NCBI GenBank assembly: GCA_009760885.1
Contig: CM019692.1
Coordinates: forward strand, 55,535,964 to 55,599,963
Direction of reading: 5' to 3'
Length of the DNA: 64,000 nt
Origin: Achatina immaculata
Taxonomy: Eukaryota; Mollusca; Gastropoda; Stylommatophora; Achatinidae
Shown here: positions 32,225 to 44,554 of the stretch, piece by piece
How positions within the stretch are numbered: position 1 is the stretch's first letter
How the letters are laid out: each line of letters opens with the position of its first letter
Made by a program: the position numbers and the translations under genes
The notes under the pieces: model-generated
What the model was told of the DNA's origin: nothing
The model's input: only the letters and a program-made list of their open reading frames with translations
The model's database searches: none

Positions 32225-33345
32225 GTAATAACTACTCTAGAATATATGTAATCATTCTGGAATCTGAAAAGAAATTCTGTAACGTTCAAATCAATATAGA
32301 TGGCAAAGAACTGAGGATTGTAAAACATCTATACTGGCAGCAAGAAGCAGCAATTCGAGTTGAAAATAGAACTGGAAAATATCAACTTATAAAACAAGGG
32401 GTGTGACAAGGATGTGTACTATCTCCAGACCTTTTTTCTCTGTACAGCAAGAACATTCTAAGAACGATCATCACAGAACCAGGCATCAAAATTGGAGGAT
32501 ACAATATTAACAACCTTCATTATGCTGACGACACAATACTGATAGCTGAGAACCAACAACACCTGCAAAATCTCTTGGATAAAGTCGCCAAAGAAAATGA
32601 ACAGAAAGGCCTTACTTTGAACATAAAAAAGACAGAGACTATGGTTACATCTAAGAAGCAGAATCCACAAGCATGCAGTATAAAATTAAACGGAACTATT
32701 CTAAAGCATATGCAGAAATTCAAATACCTTGGAGCAGTAATAACTTAGATCGGAAATGCAGAACAGAAATTAGGAACAGAATAGGCCAAGCAAAGACTGC
32801 ATTTCAGAGAATGATAAACATATTAGCCAACACATACTTATCAATGAATGTTAGAAAACGAGTCCTAAAATGCCATACTGAACCTATCTTGTTATATGGA
32901 AGTGAATCATGGACAATAAGCAAGTCTGCGCAAAAATCATTGGAAGCAGCAGAAATGTGGTTTATTAGAAGAATGTTGCGAATCCCCTGGACAGCAAAAA
33001 TAACTAATGAAGAATGTATGAAAAGAGCTGGAGAGACAAAAATCTTGTCAAAAAGATAAGAGAGAGACAATGTACTTTCATAGGACATGCAATGAGAAGA
33101 GGAGGCATTGAAAATATTATAACAACAGGAAAAATAGAAGGAAGAAGATCAAGAGGAAGACCAAGAGAAATGATACAGGACAGTCTGACGGGATGGTGTG
33201 AGAGGAAATCACCAACTGAACTGATGGCCTGCATGAAGGATAGTTTACTCTGGAGAAGCATAATAGTCAACGCCAGTCGGCACAGCACCTGATGATGATG
33301 ATGATATGATGATGATGATGATGATAATGATGATGATGATAACGT
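32225..33345 (+). pseudogene. LINE-A with reverse-transcriptase palm, nearly continuous
   Basis: About 1.1 kb. In order it encodes DGKELRIVKHLYWQQEAAIR, KQGV-stop-QGCVLSPDLFSLY (RT motif with one stop), INNLHYADDTILIAENQQ (intact YADD box), LTLNIKKTETMVTSKKQN, KYLGAVIT, then a frameshift, RIGQAKTAFQRMINILANTY, EPILLYGSESWTISKS, AAEMWFIRRMLRIPWTAKIT, a second frameshift, HAMRRGGIENIITTGKIEG and RGRPREMIQDSLTGWCERKS to SRHST. The stop in QGVRQGC is CGA to TGA, a CpG-decay type change. The endonuclease and first palm motif are lost by 5' truncation. The tail is (GATGAT)n. Confidence 0.92.
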
Positions 33346-33587
33346 CCAAATACTTCAGGCGAAGGGGCCAAAGACGAATTGATCAAGCTACTGCTGATGG
33401 TGGCTAATGCTAAGATTAGCGAACCAATGATGATTACGACCACTACTTCCACGTGGTGTCTCCTTGTAACAGACTTGTGATCTGGTCGACTGAAAATGGA
33501 CTTAAATGGGCAAGGCAAACCCGGCTGTAAAAATTACGGCAGGTTGAGGTGGGACATGTCGGGGCGAAAGGCGCAAATATCCCAGCT
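33346..33587. other. No gene recognised
   Basis: Sequence following the LINE-A tail; no motif. Confidence 0.4.
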
Positions 33588-33755
33588 TAGATTCCAGCTG
33601 TGACACAACGTAACCAATCCCCATGTGAGATTCCAGTTGTGACACAACGCAACCAATCCCCATGTGAGATTCCATCTGTGACACAACGTAACCAATTTCC
33701 TTGTGAGATTCTAGCCGTGACACAATGCAAACCAATCCTCACGTGAGATTCTACA
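33588..33755. repeat. 39-bp minisatellite, about 4 copies
   Basis: GAGATTCCAGTTGTGACACA recurs with ACGTAACCAATCCCCATGT; cores at 33591 and 33630 are 39 bp apart. Diverged copies follow to about 33755. Confidence 0.9.
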
Positions 33756-33769
33756 CAGAAGAAGAAGAG

Positions 33770-35429
33770 CACCAAGTGACAGAAAAGTTCTACTGGGAAT
33801 GGTCATGTGCGCACTGGCATATTCATGCACATATGCATATGTTCCCCTCTCTTGTAATTTATTTTACTATAATTGCACAGTAACGATTGGGTACTTCTCG
33901 AATGCATTACATCAACCATATTAGCTTATTTAAGCGAGGAATATTTAATAAACAAAAAAAAACCCTAACATTAACTCAAAGTAACGTTAAAGAGCAGCTT
34001 TTATTAAGTGGGAGTTTAGATGAGATTAAATCAAATTCCTGGTGGATCAGGAAGAGAAATTTTTTTTCTTTTGGTGCAGCAAAATCAATATGAAGGGAAA
34101 TATTGATTTCTCAAAGCCTCTGGCGTTATAATTCGAAGTGAATAGAGAACCAAGATATAGATATGACAAGAAAAGCAATGCATTTGAAAGCAATTTTTAA
34201 AAATGAGATGTTTCTTCAAAGTTCATTGATCCATGACATGATGTGCAGATAGATGGTGGCACTTTTGATTCTCCAGTTCGCGTCGTTCTTGATATTTATC
34301 ATCAAATCGGTCGGCTGTTACTCCCCCCCCCCCCCACCTTTCCGCTTGGTCAGCCAGTTCACATGTTCATCTCTCTGTTCTCCTTTCTTCCCTTTTACCT
34401 CCAACTTTCACTGATGTTTATCTCGGTCTTTAACTCCTATCCTATCAGGCCATGTTCATTTGTACTCGTACCTCAACTTCTCTGAAAGCCTGTTCATGTT
34501 CTTATTTTTATTTCTGGCCATTCAGAATACAGACAATGAGGGCGTTAAACGGCAGTTACCGGTAAATTACAGACAGAAAATGAGAAAAAAACGAAACTTT
34601 TGGTGGTCGTCGGTTACCGTGGCCGGTTTATATTATAAAAAAAAACTAATAAAAAAAGTAACCAGCGAAATAGCCTGGAGAATAATTGACCTGTGGGGTG
34701 ACGGTGCTCAGTCTGTATAGAGGAGAACCAACCAGTTTTGACTTTAGTTCAACGTGTGAGCATTTTGTAAATATTAAATCTCGCCGAAGATAAGATAATA
34801 ACATTTCACACCAACAGTTACCTCCCCCTGACGTTTGTAAAGTGTGTTTAATTTTACACAAAAAATATAAAAGGTACAGAGTTTTGTATCGAGAGAGGCA
34901 GTATTTCGGAAAGTACTTCATGCAAGGTGAAAGACAGCTACAGTTTTACTGGTTTCAAGCAATCCTAGCGCCATCACTGATTTAGGCTACGTCTTTTTAA
35001 TGAACAACTTCTCATCTCCGTCGGCTGCGTTTTTTGTTCGTTTCTTTGTTTTTTCCAGAAGTTTATTCCTTGTCTCTGTTATATTACTGTAACATAATGT
35101 TTTTCTTGTTTTGAAGAACTTTCTTTTATTTAGCAGTATCTCATCTCCATCTGTCTTCTTCTGCGTTCCATAATTCTAGCATCAGAGGTGTATATTTATT
35201 GTCTGAACAAATTGTGCAGTTTTTGGAGGTCATGCTTTGCGCCATAAATTTCGTTTTTTCAGCGTAGGTACATGTGGCCAAAGCCGAGTTTGGGTTTCTT
35301 TTTGGTTAGAGTGGACAGAGCTGCAGGATGTGATCTAGAGTTTGGGTATCTGTTTTGCGTATGTGAAATCAGGGGTGCGTGACATGTCGAGGCTATACAG
35401 GCTCGAGTATCTGTCTAAAACAAATAGTT
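33770..35429. other. AT-rich sequence, no gene recognised
   Basis: It contains a C-run at 34323-34334. Several 60-90 codon ORFs on both strands carry no motif. A possible tRNA-like or SINE head was looked for and not found. Confidence 0.5.
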
Positions 35430-35725
35430 TCTATCTGTCTGTCTGTCTGTCTGTCCGTCCGTCCATCCGTCCGTCCGTCTGTCTGTCTGTCTGTATGTCT
35501 GAACCTTTAGTGCCAAAGGCATATGGGGTTTCGCAAAGTTTCTCCACAAACGCCTGTCCTTCGCCTTTTTTATCCGCTCTTATCCAGGTGAGCCCTCTAT
35601 TGCTCAACATCCTCTCTGTTGTTCTTCTACATATCTCCTTTGTTCTAGCCTTACTTCTTTTCCACAGTCGTGTCCATATCAGTGCTATTTTTTGGAAGTG
35701 ATTCGTCAATCATCCGTAGCACATG
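35430..35725 (-). pseudogene. LINE-E C-terminal remnant with GACA/GACG tail
   Basis: The minus strand encodes RTTERMLSNRGLTWIRADKK, then FVEKLCETPYAFGTKGSD, and runs straight into GACAGACAGACGGACGG repeats (35436-35492). The same C-terminus appears at 44245-44485 and 53455-53650 with different tails. KIALIWT in this copy corresponds to KIALRWTP elsewhere. RT is absent. Confidence 0.8.
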
Positions 35726-37401
35726 TCCCAACAATCGCCACCGTCTTTCCTCAATAACCGCTATCAGTGGCTTGATGGTCTGTGCTAGTTTTCCAGTTTG
35801 TTTAAGTGTTCTTACATTCTAGTTGTCTATTTCCATCTTGTGTTTCGGTTTCAGGAGGTCTTCTGTCGGGCTGGGGACGTCCAGTGGTTGGCTTTCATCC
35901 ACAACCTTCATAAGCTCAGTTTCCTGATATACGTTTCTCCTTCCACCTGTCCCGTGCTTGTTTTTTTTTCTTTCTTGTTTCTGTTTTTTTTTTTTTTTTT
36001 GTAGCAGTCATGTTTTCTACCTGACAGGGTCGCTGGGCTTATTCCGATCCCCTCTTAGTCGTCTTGTACGATCATGATTGATGTTCCGATGTATGAGACA
36101 TAGAAAGGTTTTGAACGATGTGTCTAAAATATATAACACTGAATATATTAAACAATACCACTGCAGTATAATATAAGGTGTAAACCCAAATACGCGCTTG
36201 TTAATTATAATAAAGCTGCTCCTACTTTTGTTTTAAATATTCAGGATCAAAATGGACGTGTCAAATATTTTCAAATTCTAATTTAGCGGTGTCTCCAAAA
36301 CATGTTCTACTGTACAGCGGCAATGTGTAGCCGGTCTCCGATCCCCCAGAAGCGCCCTCCGACACAGTAGCCAAGACTATGACAATCGCAGTGGTCTTTT
36401 CCTTCTCTAGGCTATTCTGTCACATCAAATTCCATTAGCATTTCGTAAAATGTAAGCAGGGAACTTGACCAAGTTAAAGTTCATCAGCGATGGCACCAGA
36501 GGTGAGGATTATCGCCCTTTCAGGATGAGTCAAAAATCAAGATTACAGCAAGCCAAACAAAACATACAAGAAGAACGGAGAAAGCAAGGTTTTGGAGGGA
36601 GAAAATACGCCGGGAAAATATCTCTTGCAAAGTAATTATGGAAAATATGACACAAAAAAAAGTAGAAAAAGAAGTGAAATAAAAATCAAACAAATTAGAA
36701 TAGAATGACGCAGTAGATATAAAAATTATATAGAAAAAAAAAGAGAGAAAGAAAGAGAATATGAAAGAAAAAATACCGCAGTGAGAAACAGAAGGGAATG
36801 GAGGGGGAGGGGGTGTGGGACATCAGATAAATATAGAAATGCAGGAAACGAAAATAACGGGTTTCAATAGGAAAATTCGCACGCCCTTCTGGATTCACGT
36901 CTCCTGCGACGTTAAACTCGGAGAGACAGATGAGATAACGAGAACAACACAGAGAAAAGAGATTAATGGGCCTTTGGAGACGATGCATATGAAAACTCAT
37001 GCATGTGCAATTATCCTTATGAATAAACGTTTGTTTCCTTTTTTCCTTTTTTTTTTTCTCCACAGGAAAATATCGCGGACATGCTCCCACAAGGCGTCCA
37101 GCAGGCTCGTCAGATCAGTAAATTACTGGGAAAATACGACTAAAGTTATGAATACGGGCTGTAATTACGGAAAAGCTGTTCTCTTGACAACATAACACAA
37201 AAATAAGTTTTGTGAACGCGCGTTAGCAGAAAACAGAAAAGCTGGTTTGTATAAGAAGTTATGGAAGGAACAAGTTTTTCTTCTTCATTTCTTCTTTTCT
37301 GTCCTTGTTTCCTCCCCCGGAGTTTTCTTTTTGTCGTTTTTCTTGGTAATTTTCTTTGTTTTCTCAGGTTGTGTCTTTTTTTATACCTCCAGTGATAGTA
37401 G

Positions 37402-37440
<39 letters not shown>

Positions 37441-37967
37441 ATATCCTTTCTCTTCATCTCTATGTGGCCTTTTCATTCTGTCTTTCAGTATTTGTCTTTC
37501 ATATATATTTTCCTCCTTTATCTATTTCTCTGTCCCACTTACTCTTTCGCTCTCTAAATTTCTGGCCCAAATTAACGGCAGCTAACACAGCTCAAGGCAA
37601 AGTGTTGACACTGGCAATCTTTACATCGGCAAGGAGAACAGAAGAGTATACAGATCGAGGCTAAACATTAATTGAGGAAATTAGAAAGGCAGGAGGTTAA
37701 GGAGAGAAAAAAGAGGGAATATTTTTTGTGGGGGCGGGGGGGGGGGGAAGGGAGCACTTCCGTAAATAAAGTCGAACACAAATTCAAACAGCTATTGTAC
37801 AGAATAGATTTATAACATATTTTCTATGAAAGATTGTGCATAAATACGCAGGCAGGATCTGGCGTGGTGGATACAGCCCCTTTAAGCAGGGGTTGACTGG
37901 GTGGTTGGCGCAAATATTTCCCTCAGAGACGTCACAGAAGCCGAGGTCAACATTAAAACTTCTAGAG
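35726..37967. other. AT-rich sequence, no gene recognised
   Basis: There is a T-run at 35985-36000, a (CT)n at 37411-37437 and a G-run at 37737-37747. The stretch 36960-37035 (GATGCATATGAAAACTCATG, then CAATTATCCTTATGAATAA) is less repetitive and has octamer-like words. I cannot assign a function. A 126-131 codon ORF pair here has no motif. Confidence 0.45.
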
Positions 37968-38179
37968 CAGTGGTTCTCAATATTCTTCCGACTGGGGGTA
38001 CCCGATGGTAGCCTATTTCTATAAAATGTATCCTTTCATATTAGCAAAAGTAGCTAAAAATAACAAAATGACAACATATTTGTCTGTTTTTCCGCCAACC
38101 TCCCACTTCTTCTCCCGTACCCTTAATCATCGTGCCGCGTACGCCGAGTGACCCCCATAGCCCAGGTTGGGAAACACTG
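37968..38179. mobile_element. hAT MITE (212 bp)
   Basis: The left end is CAGTGGTTCTCAA and the right end, reverse-complemented, is CAGTGTTTCCCAA (11 of 13 match). The flanking octamers TTCTAGAG (37960-37967) and TTCAAGAG (38180-38187) differ at one base, which fits an 8-bp hAT target duplication. It has no coding capacity, so it must have been mobilised in trans. Confidence 0.8.
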
Positions 38180-38187
38180 TTCAAGAG

Positions 38188-39967
38188 GATGTAGTTGAGA
38201 AGTGTTAGCAGTTTCACACCTTTGTACGCTATCACCGTTTTCAGTCTGGTAAGACTTCAAATCTACGAATGGACAATGTGAATATCCAAAGCTTTACGTA
38301 TATTATATTGACTGTTTTTGGCTAATGCCAGTCAGATATGTCCTTATGACAACAGAAAAAAAAACCTTTTGCAAGGAAAAATACAACGTGATTACGCTCA
38401 TTCGTGTATCTCACTGAAGAAAGCCGGAACAAAAATAAAAACAAAAACAAACTAGACCGTAGTAGAACGTCAACGTTATGCCAAAAATCGAAGAAAGATT
38501 AAAACTTCTACCTGAAGTTGGTAGGAAAATGAAACCCTTCATGTATAACAGAAAAGCTGAGTATTTTGACCGTCTAGAAATCACTTAGATAGAGATTAGG
38601 CAGTTTTTAAAAAAAATTGAAACTCAAGCTACAATCGATGTCAAAAATTCCACCACTCCCACAGGGGAAATAAATATCAATGAAGGCCACAGGGATACAT
38701 TTAAACATTTCCATGAAACAAGTCATTAGGGCCAATTGTAAACGAATTTACTGTAACGTTTATGCGAGCGTTTTCCCAGTAATCTTTCTGCCAACGCACA
38801 CAGTTCTTATAAGTTCAGAAACTGTTTCAGTAATCTACCCAGTTTTGGCTAACATAAATACAAAATTATTCTGTCTGTGGTTAGGTTTGTCCTGTGTCGG
38901 AGCATAATTGCAGGTGTCAGCTGCTTCTGGTGTTCGCAGACCAAGACATATGCTTCACCCGGGTAGGTGTGGCGCAGTTTGTGAAAACCCCGAACAATAT
39001 TGCGTGGGGGGTGGGGTGGGGAGAGGGGAACCCAGATAACACCGTGAATAATACCGTTAAAACGTTCTATGCTCAATAAATGTCACATCGAAAGCTATGT
39101 AATTTCATTTTAAAAAATGTGTGCTAGAGTACAGCAACTTAATTGTTTGGAGGGAGGGGGTGGTGGAAGGTGCTCGAGAAAAGAGAGAGAGGGAAAGGGG
39201 GGGGGGTTGGAGGAGGAGGAGGAAGACAGAGAGAGAGTTATAAAGTTGTCACATAACTATGCAGTTACAAGTAAAAAACAAATTTTTTTAACTGCAACGA
39301 GCTTCTTAAATTAAAACTATTCACGGAGAAAAGGGGAAAATCCAGGTAATTTCCCACAGTTATTATCGCTTTTTTATTACAACAAACCGATAATTACGGA
39401 AATTATGTTGCCATAATATTATGAGAAGAAAGTTAAAAGTAAAATATGACTGCAGTATGTTTTTTTAAAACGTATAGTAGCACGGAAGCAGATATTAAAA
39501 TTATTGTTGTCTCACTTGTTAAAATTATTGTTATCTCACTACGTTAAAATAAACAAGGCTTGTTCTCATCCAGTTTTGCCTTTATGTCAATTTCTAATTT
39601 TTGTTCAAACGATTTTCTAATTGTTGTTTACTTGTTTTCGAGTATTTTGATTTTTGTGATCTCCACAGTGTTTTATGGCTTTATTTTAGAAGTAGAAATT
39701 TAATAAGGCGTGTGTTTGGTGACAGAAATGTTGTGAATTTAAAAAAAACTAAAGACTTGATAATGGTCACGGTGATTTACAAAGAGATGTAAGGAAGAAA
39801 ATCGCTGATGATGTAGATGAGGCATATGAAAATCACAGAATGAAAATGACTTCTACTATGTTCGCCACGTATACTTGACAAGGAATTGTCCAACATAAGG
39901 GTTGCCAACAGGCAGGGCAGGGCAGAGTCGTGACTAGATTTGTTTCGTCTCCATGGATACATATGTT
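38188..39967. other. AT-rich sequence, no gene recognised
   Basis: It has a G-rich stretch at 39004-39026 and a purine-rich stretch at 39148-39235. Short ORFs around 38894-39079 are open on both strands without motif. Confidence 0.45.
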
Positions 39968-40255
39968 ATTATCTTATCTTATCTTATATCTTATATATCC
40001 TTCCCGTGCCGTTAAACTTCACACAGGGCTCGCAAAGTAGTTCGCCAATTTTTCCTGTCTTCGGCGAGTCTTTCAACTTCATCAAAGGCTTTTATGCCTG
40101 TTAATTTGGCCTCTCTTAACAATGTCCTCTTCAGAGTTTCACGCGGTCTGCCTCTTTTTCTTCGGCCTGTTGTGTTCCACTTGATAGCTTGTTTAGGGAT
40201 TCTCTGATCGTTTCTTCTCATCAAGTGACCAACATATGTCCATCTCATACATATG
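39968..40255 (-). pseudogene. LINE-D C-terminal remnant with (ATAAG)n tail
   Basis: The minus strand has an uninterrupted 78-codon segment with MRWTYVGHLMRRNDQRIPKQ, AIKWNTTGRRKRGRPRETLK and AFDEVERLAEDRKNWRTTLR to LCEV and stop. It shows the LINE C-terminal layout GHxxRR-N, GRRKRGRPRE-T and AxDRxxWR. The 3' tail is AAGATAAGATAAGATAA on minus. This is the best preserved LINE tail of the window. Confidence 0.9.
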
Positions 40256-40844
40256 TTATTATCTAAAAAAAAAAGTCATCATCGCTACATGCTGAAACGT
40301 AGATGACAGTGAAAGATGAGCTCTGTTGAAAGTTTCTGACAGCCCATTTTCCATTCCTGAGTTCCTCCCACAGGTAGAAAACTTCCTTCAGAACATAGAT
40401 TTAACTCTTTATTTCCATTAACACTCTTACATTAAGAAAAAAAAAACGTTTCACTGACACGTAATTTAACTCTTTGTTTTCATCCACAGCTTGTGCACTT
40501 GACATTTAACGCAAGCGAGCTATTAGGTAACCGGTGTGAAGCGATCTGGCCAAACAACTTAGCGGCAACATATATTTATGAGCAGCAGACACTCAGACTC
40601 CTTGCTAGACGCAGAAGAACATCTAAAGTTCACTGAGTTATAAATATTTGTAAATCAATTCAAGGGCTGAACTCCCTGTGATCTTTTTTTTTATATCTAT
40701 AACACATTACTGGTCATAGATAGTAAACAACAGAGATTTACTTGCCCAGTGTGGGCATGAAGACGTGCATGTAATTATGGCAAAAAGACGCTGGAATGGT
40801 CTATTAACATGCTCCAAAGGGACCCCCAACAACATTGCTAAAAG
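40256..40844. other. No gene recognised
   Basis: AT-rich sequence without motif; A-runs occur at 40267 and 40437. Confidence 0.4.
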
Positions 40845-41000
40845 GTAGGAAACTCTTTGTTGTAGAGAGCAAAACAGCTCCTCAGATCATAGGAGAAGTA
40901 CCCCCATTCTCTCCCCCCCCCCCCGCAGGCAAGATTTGTGGTCCTTTAAAGTTCAGACGATCTAAGGTTGGTAGTCTCTTCTCGGTCATGATTCCCTGAC
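40845..41000 (+). repeat. Dispersed repeat P, copy 1
   Basis: AGGAAACTCTTTGTTGTAGAG ... CAGATCATAGGAGAAGTACC ... AAGGTTGGTAGTCTCTTCTC parallels the segment at 45504-45665. A C-run interrupts it at 40914-40924. It may be the 3' UTR or an upstream part of the LINE-F element that follows. Confidence 0.6.
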
Positions 41001-41034
41001 GTCAATGGTTATGCGGTGGACACTTGATGAAAAA

Positions 41035-41277
41035 ATGACAAGAAAAGAGAACGAGAGACAGATGCCTGTAGAAGCAGAGAAATATAGCATGCAAGATGGC
41101 TGGAGCATCATAAAAACAGGTTGGCTGCAGACCATGAGAAGTGTAGAGAGTCTGTTGGTTTACTGAAAGATGTCACAAGACGTACTGGGCGGTGATTGCT
41201 TAGTAGGTCACCAAACGATGGATGGATGGATGGATGGATGGATGGATGGATGGATGGATGGATGGATGGATGGATAA
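41035..41277 (+). pseudogene. LINE-F C-terminal remnant with (GATG)n tail
   Basis: The frame gives [34 protein letters not shown], a stop and [13 protein letters not shown] into (GATG)15 at 41217-41275. The ending equals that at 6898-7170. The GRP region is too decayed to read. Confidence 0.75.
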
Positions 41278-41789
41278 AGCATACAAAACGAACAATCCAA
41301 AACGATGGAAAAAATCAAATGCAGAAAAAAGACAGATTAAACTTCACTCATAAGCTGAATCTCTCCTCCACGACTCTTGCGATTTTACAAATTCACTTAA
41401 CCAAACAACTCAAACGGCTCTAACGGAAGTAAAGAGAGAGCACATTTTTATTTTAAAAATGAGATTTTGAAATCGACGGAACACATTTCTTTTTAAAAAT
41501 AACGGAAAACCATTGAATACAAAATGAGCAAGGAAATGATAAATTCGATAAAAAGAAGAACGACTATGCTTAGAAATAGGAAGACATTGCAGTAAGTCTC
41601 TTTTCTTCGCGGCATACACATCAATAATGTGATGTGTACCCTAAATAGCAAATGAATAAGTATAACATTTCTTGTCGGAGAGGTGATCCAGGAAGAGGTG
41701 TGGCGTCTGTGTCTTTGATTGACAGAGGTCATTATTCAAGATGTAAACAAAGATGAAGGTGATGACGGTAACGAAAACATTCGTCTGGT
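41278..41789. other. No gene recognised
   Basis: AT-rich sequence; short ORFs only. Confidence 0.4.
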
Positions 41790-42460
41790 TGGAGTCGCAA
41801 GACTACACCCGTGTCTGCTTACTAAGTGATCAATGAGTGTGATCCGGAAGGTCGAAGCAGGTTCTGCACGCAGGCAGTGGCTTGAGTCATTGCAGAAATC
41901 AACGATTCGCAGAGTTACCTTCATCTGTGTCCCTGGGCAAGTGGGCATCCAAGAAAATGAGGGAGCTGATAGGCTGTCTGGCTCTGCCATCATCGCAGAT
42001 GGACAGCCACTGGATCGAGCTGATATTGTTAATGCACTCTGAGACAGGCAGAGTGGAGGACTTCGAGGACGGTGAATCTACAATCGTTGCTTAGACTGAG
42101 AGAGCTGGGAATACAGACTGTCACGACCAGGAACCAGAAGAGTACTGGACATGCGAGACAACGTGCCAGCCAACACAGGACAGGCATTATCAGCCACAAG
42201 ATGCTGATGGATATGTTTTTTTTTTTTTTTGGGGGGGGGGGGGTCAGAGTAACTATGGACATGTTCGGAGTGCAATAGAGATACCCACACCATATAAATA
42301 AAGATACCTTTGGTGCCATCTTTGACCAGGGACTAGACCTATGGCTTTTCTCTAGATATGCCGCGCCACGACCAGAAGGGTTTAAGCATGACAGTTCGAA
42401 CTTTGAACACTTAAGCAGGAGCCAACCATCATCAAGAGAACTTCCGAGCTTGAATACGAG
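41790..42460 (+). pseudogene. LINE RNase H domain and C-terminal remnant
   Basis: It encodes MSVIRKVEAGSARRQWLESL, VTFICVPGQVGIQENEGADR and LSGSAIIADGQPLDRADIVN. The motif VPGxxGIxxNExADxL is the RNase H hallmark of I/R1/Jockey-type LINEs, with His of PGHxG replaced by Gln. The usual catalytic TDS segment before SMSV is shifted out of frame. A second frame continues with LRLRELGIQTVTTRNQKST and QRASQHRTGIISHKMLMDMF, a basic C-terminal region. T- and G-runs at 42216-42242 then break the frame. Confidence 0.8.
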
Positions 42461-43424
42461 GGGAAACAAAAGCTTCTTACTCAGCCAAATCGTCAGCTTA
42501 GCATCACCTGAGTTCAGTTCATTGTGTTACTGCTTTGACTTGCAATGATTTCTGTACAGATAACAGAAGAACCCACTAGCTGTTGTGCCCGTAATGCTGA
42601 TTTCAGATAAACGTTTATGATATGCAGACTGGGTATGTTGGCTTACCAGTTATCTTTGATATCACAAAGTGAATACTTTGACACAGGGTGGGAAGTGAAA
42701 AATAGTTTATATTTTCACACCAACGCCAGTGCTGAAATGAGAACAATAAGCATTCACATTGTTGTGAATTATTTAGAAATGAACAATAATTTCACTTTGG
42801 AATTATCGTGTAATTCCACAATGGATATTTTATATTTATGAACTCTCAAGGGACTAACTTTTACATTGTGACTGATACTATGTGTAGTAATATAGTGCAT
42901 TTCTCTGGCAATGTGATACGGTGCATTTTATATGTGAGGACTTGCAAAATACGTGCTGAATAAGAGTGGGACACGCCAGAAGTTCATAGATATGGATGTT
43001 GGATACAGAAGTGTTGCATGCATTGACTGGAAGCGTATTTGTATTACGGATGCCCGCTGCAAACATTACTGTTGGAGTCTTGATCAGAAGCACGTCAGAA
43101 GCCGGTGAAAAACTATCTTCCCCCCATATCCCTATTGATTGGCTATTCTGTTTTCATCCACTATGGGTCTCTCGGAAGCCCTGTAGTCTTTTCTCTTCAA
43201 ACAGGGAAAGCGTTCCAGCTCCCAGACTACCCCCTCCCCCCATACACACACACTGGTCCGGATCAGAATAAAGACATGTTGTTGCAGTCATAATGATGAA
43301 CAAAAGTGCCAGATTTAATGATTCTAGACGCTGAATACGTTTACACCAAATCAAACGTTTTACCCTCTCTGCCATCTTTCTCTATGAGACCACAAATATT
43401 TCTGGTGACTTCATATCAGCTTTC
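42461..43424. other. No gene recognised
   Basis: AT-rich sequence, with a C-rich patch at 43228-43240. Overlapping 60-90 codon ORFs on both strands (42996-43293) have no motif. Confidence 0.4.
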
Positions 43425-43565
43425 TTCTTCTTCTTCTTCTTCTTCTTCGTCGTCGTCGTCTTCGTCTTCTTCTTCTTCTTCTTTTTCTTCTTCTTCTTCT
43501 TTTTTACTTCTTTCTTCTTCTCTTCCTTCTTCTAATTCTTTTGCCTTCCTCTTCTTCTTCTTGGC
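43425..43565. repeat. (TTC)n microsatellite with GTC interruptions
   Basis: TTCTTC runs with a CGTCGTCGTCGTC insert at about 43448-43461. The poly-Ser frame is an artefact. Confidence 0.95.
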
Positions 43566-43649
43566 CTACGATATCGTGGTGAAGATATTACAAGCAAGCA
43601 TCATGTGGAACTCGGAGCAGGATATAGTGGCTTTACTGACGTTTGGGGA

Positions 43650-43775
43650 GTCAGTCACTTGCATGACCCTTGCGGAACTTTGCCTCCCTAACAGCTCTCC
43701 TGTAGGCCTCTCGGTTGTAAGCAAGATGCCCTGCTGCTGATGCATCCATTTGCAGATTATCAACGATGTTTGGTG
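43650..43775 (-). pseudogene. LINE-B 3' fragment
   Basis: The minus strand has IDNLQMDASAAGHLAYNREA, then YRRAVREAKFRKG, and the CAGTCA tail. Only about 40 codons survive. Confidence 0.85.
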
Positions 43776-44029
43776 AGTATATTTACAGTTTGGGGAACAG
43801 GCTAAAGAAAAAATATCTCAGCAAAATTCCACGACAGCCACCCCGTTCACTGTGTCATTAACCAATGGATGATACAATGCACTCAGGGCCACAGCAACGA
43901 GCTAAGATTTGGCTTATCCCAGGAAATCGTCTCTCACTTACACTTCGTTATAATTCTTAACACATCTATTCTTGGGCGTAAAGGTGTGTGAGTACCTTCT
44001 GTAGTGTGTGTCAGCTGGAATACATACAA

Positions 44030-44032
<3 letters not shown>
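43776..44032. other. No gene recognised
   Basis: AT-rich sequence leading into (TA)n at 44033-44068. Confidence 0.4.
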
Positions 44033-44073
<41 letters not shown>

Positions 44074-44084
44074 GAGAGTTTATA

Positions 44085-44250
44085 TAAATGAGGCTCGTGT
44101 AGGGATTAGTCCACTCGCCTGCCAACTACAAGGCTCCTACTTCGATTTTTTTGGGACCTACTGGTACTATGGTCAGCCCAGCCTCAGAAAACGGGTACCT
44201 GGGATTTCCTTTTAAAACAAATGGAGCAAGGACAGGTGCTGGACTCTCTC
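44085..44250 (+). mobile_element. SINE-2, decayed copy
   Basis: GAGGCTCGTGTAGGGATTAG (A-box region, decayed), CTTCGATTTTTTTGGG (B-box region) and CCCAGCCTCAGAAAACGGGT match SINE-2. It ends where LINE-E begins. Confidence 0.6.
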
Positions 44251-44485
44251 TCTGAACCTTAAGTGCCCAGGGAACATGGGGCTTCCGCAAGGGTTTTCCA
44301 CAAATGCCTGTCCTTCGTCTTTTTTTCTGCTCTTGCCCAGGTGAGCCCTCTATTGCTCAACATCCTCTCTGTTGTTCTTCTCCATGTCTCTTTTGGTCTA
44401 CCCTTACTTCTGTTCCCCTATGGTGTCCATCTTAGTGCTATTTTTGGTAGTGAGTTGTCAGTCATTCGGAGCACATATCCCAACC
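44245..44485 (-). pseudogene. LINE-E C-terminal remnant
   Basis: The minus strand has LGYVLRMTDNSLPKIALRWT, then frames with RSKGRPKETWRRTTERMLSN and RGLTWAEQKKRTKDRHLWKT to APCSLGT. The tail is a short GAGAGAG at 44245-44254. The C-terminal GRPKETW motif is intact here. Confidence 0.8.
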
Positions 44486-44554
44486 TACACATAATTATGT
44501 GGCCTGGACTGTGAAGGCAATAACACTTCACACCTCTCAGGCAGTCAGCCATTT

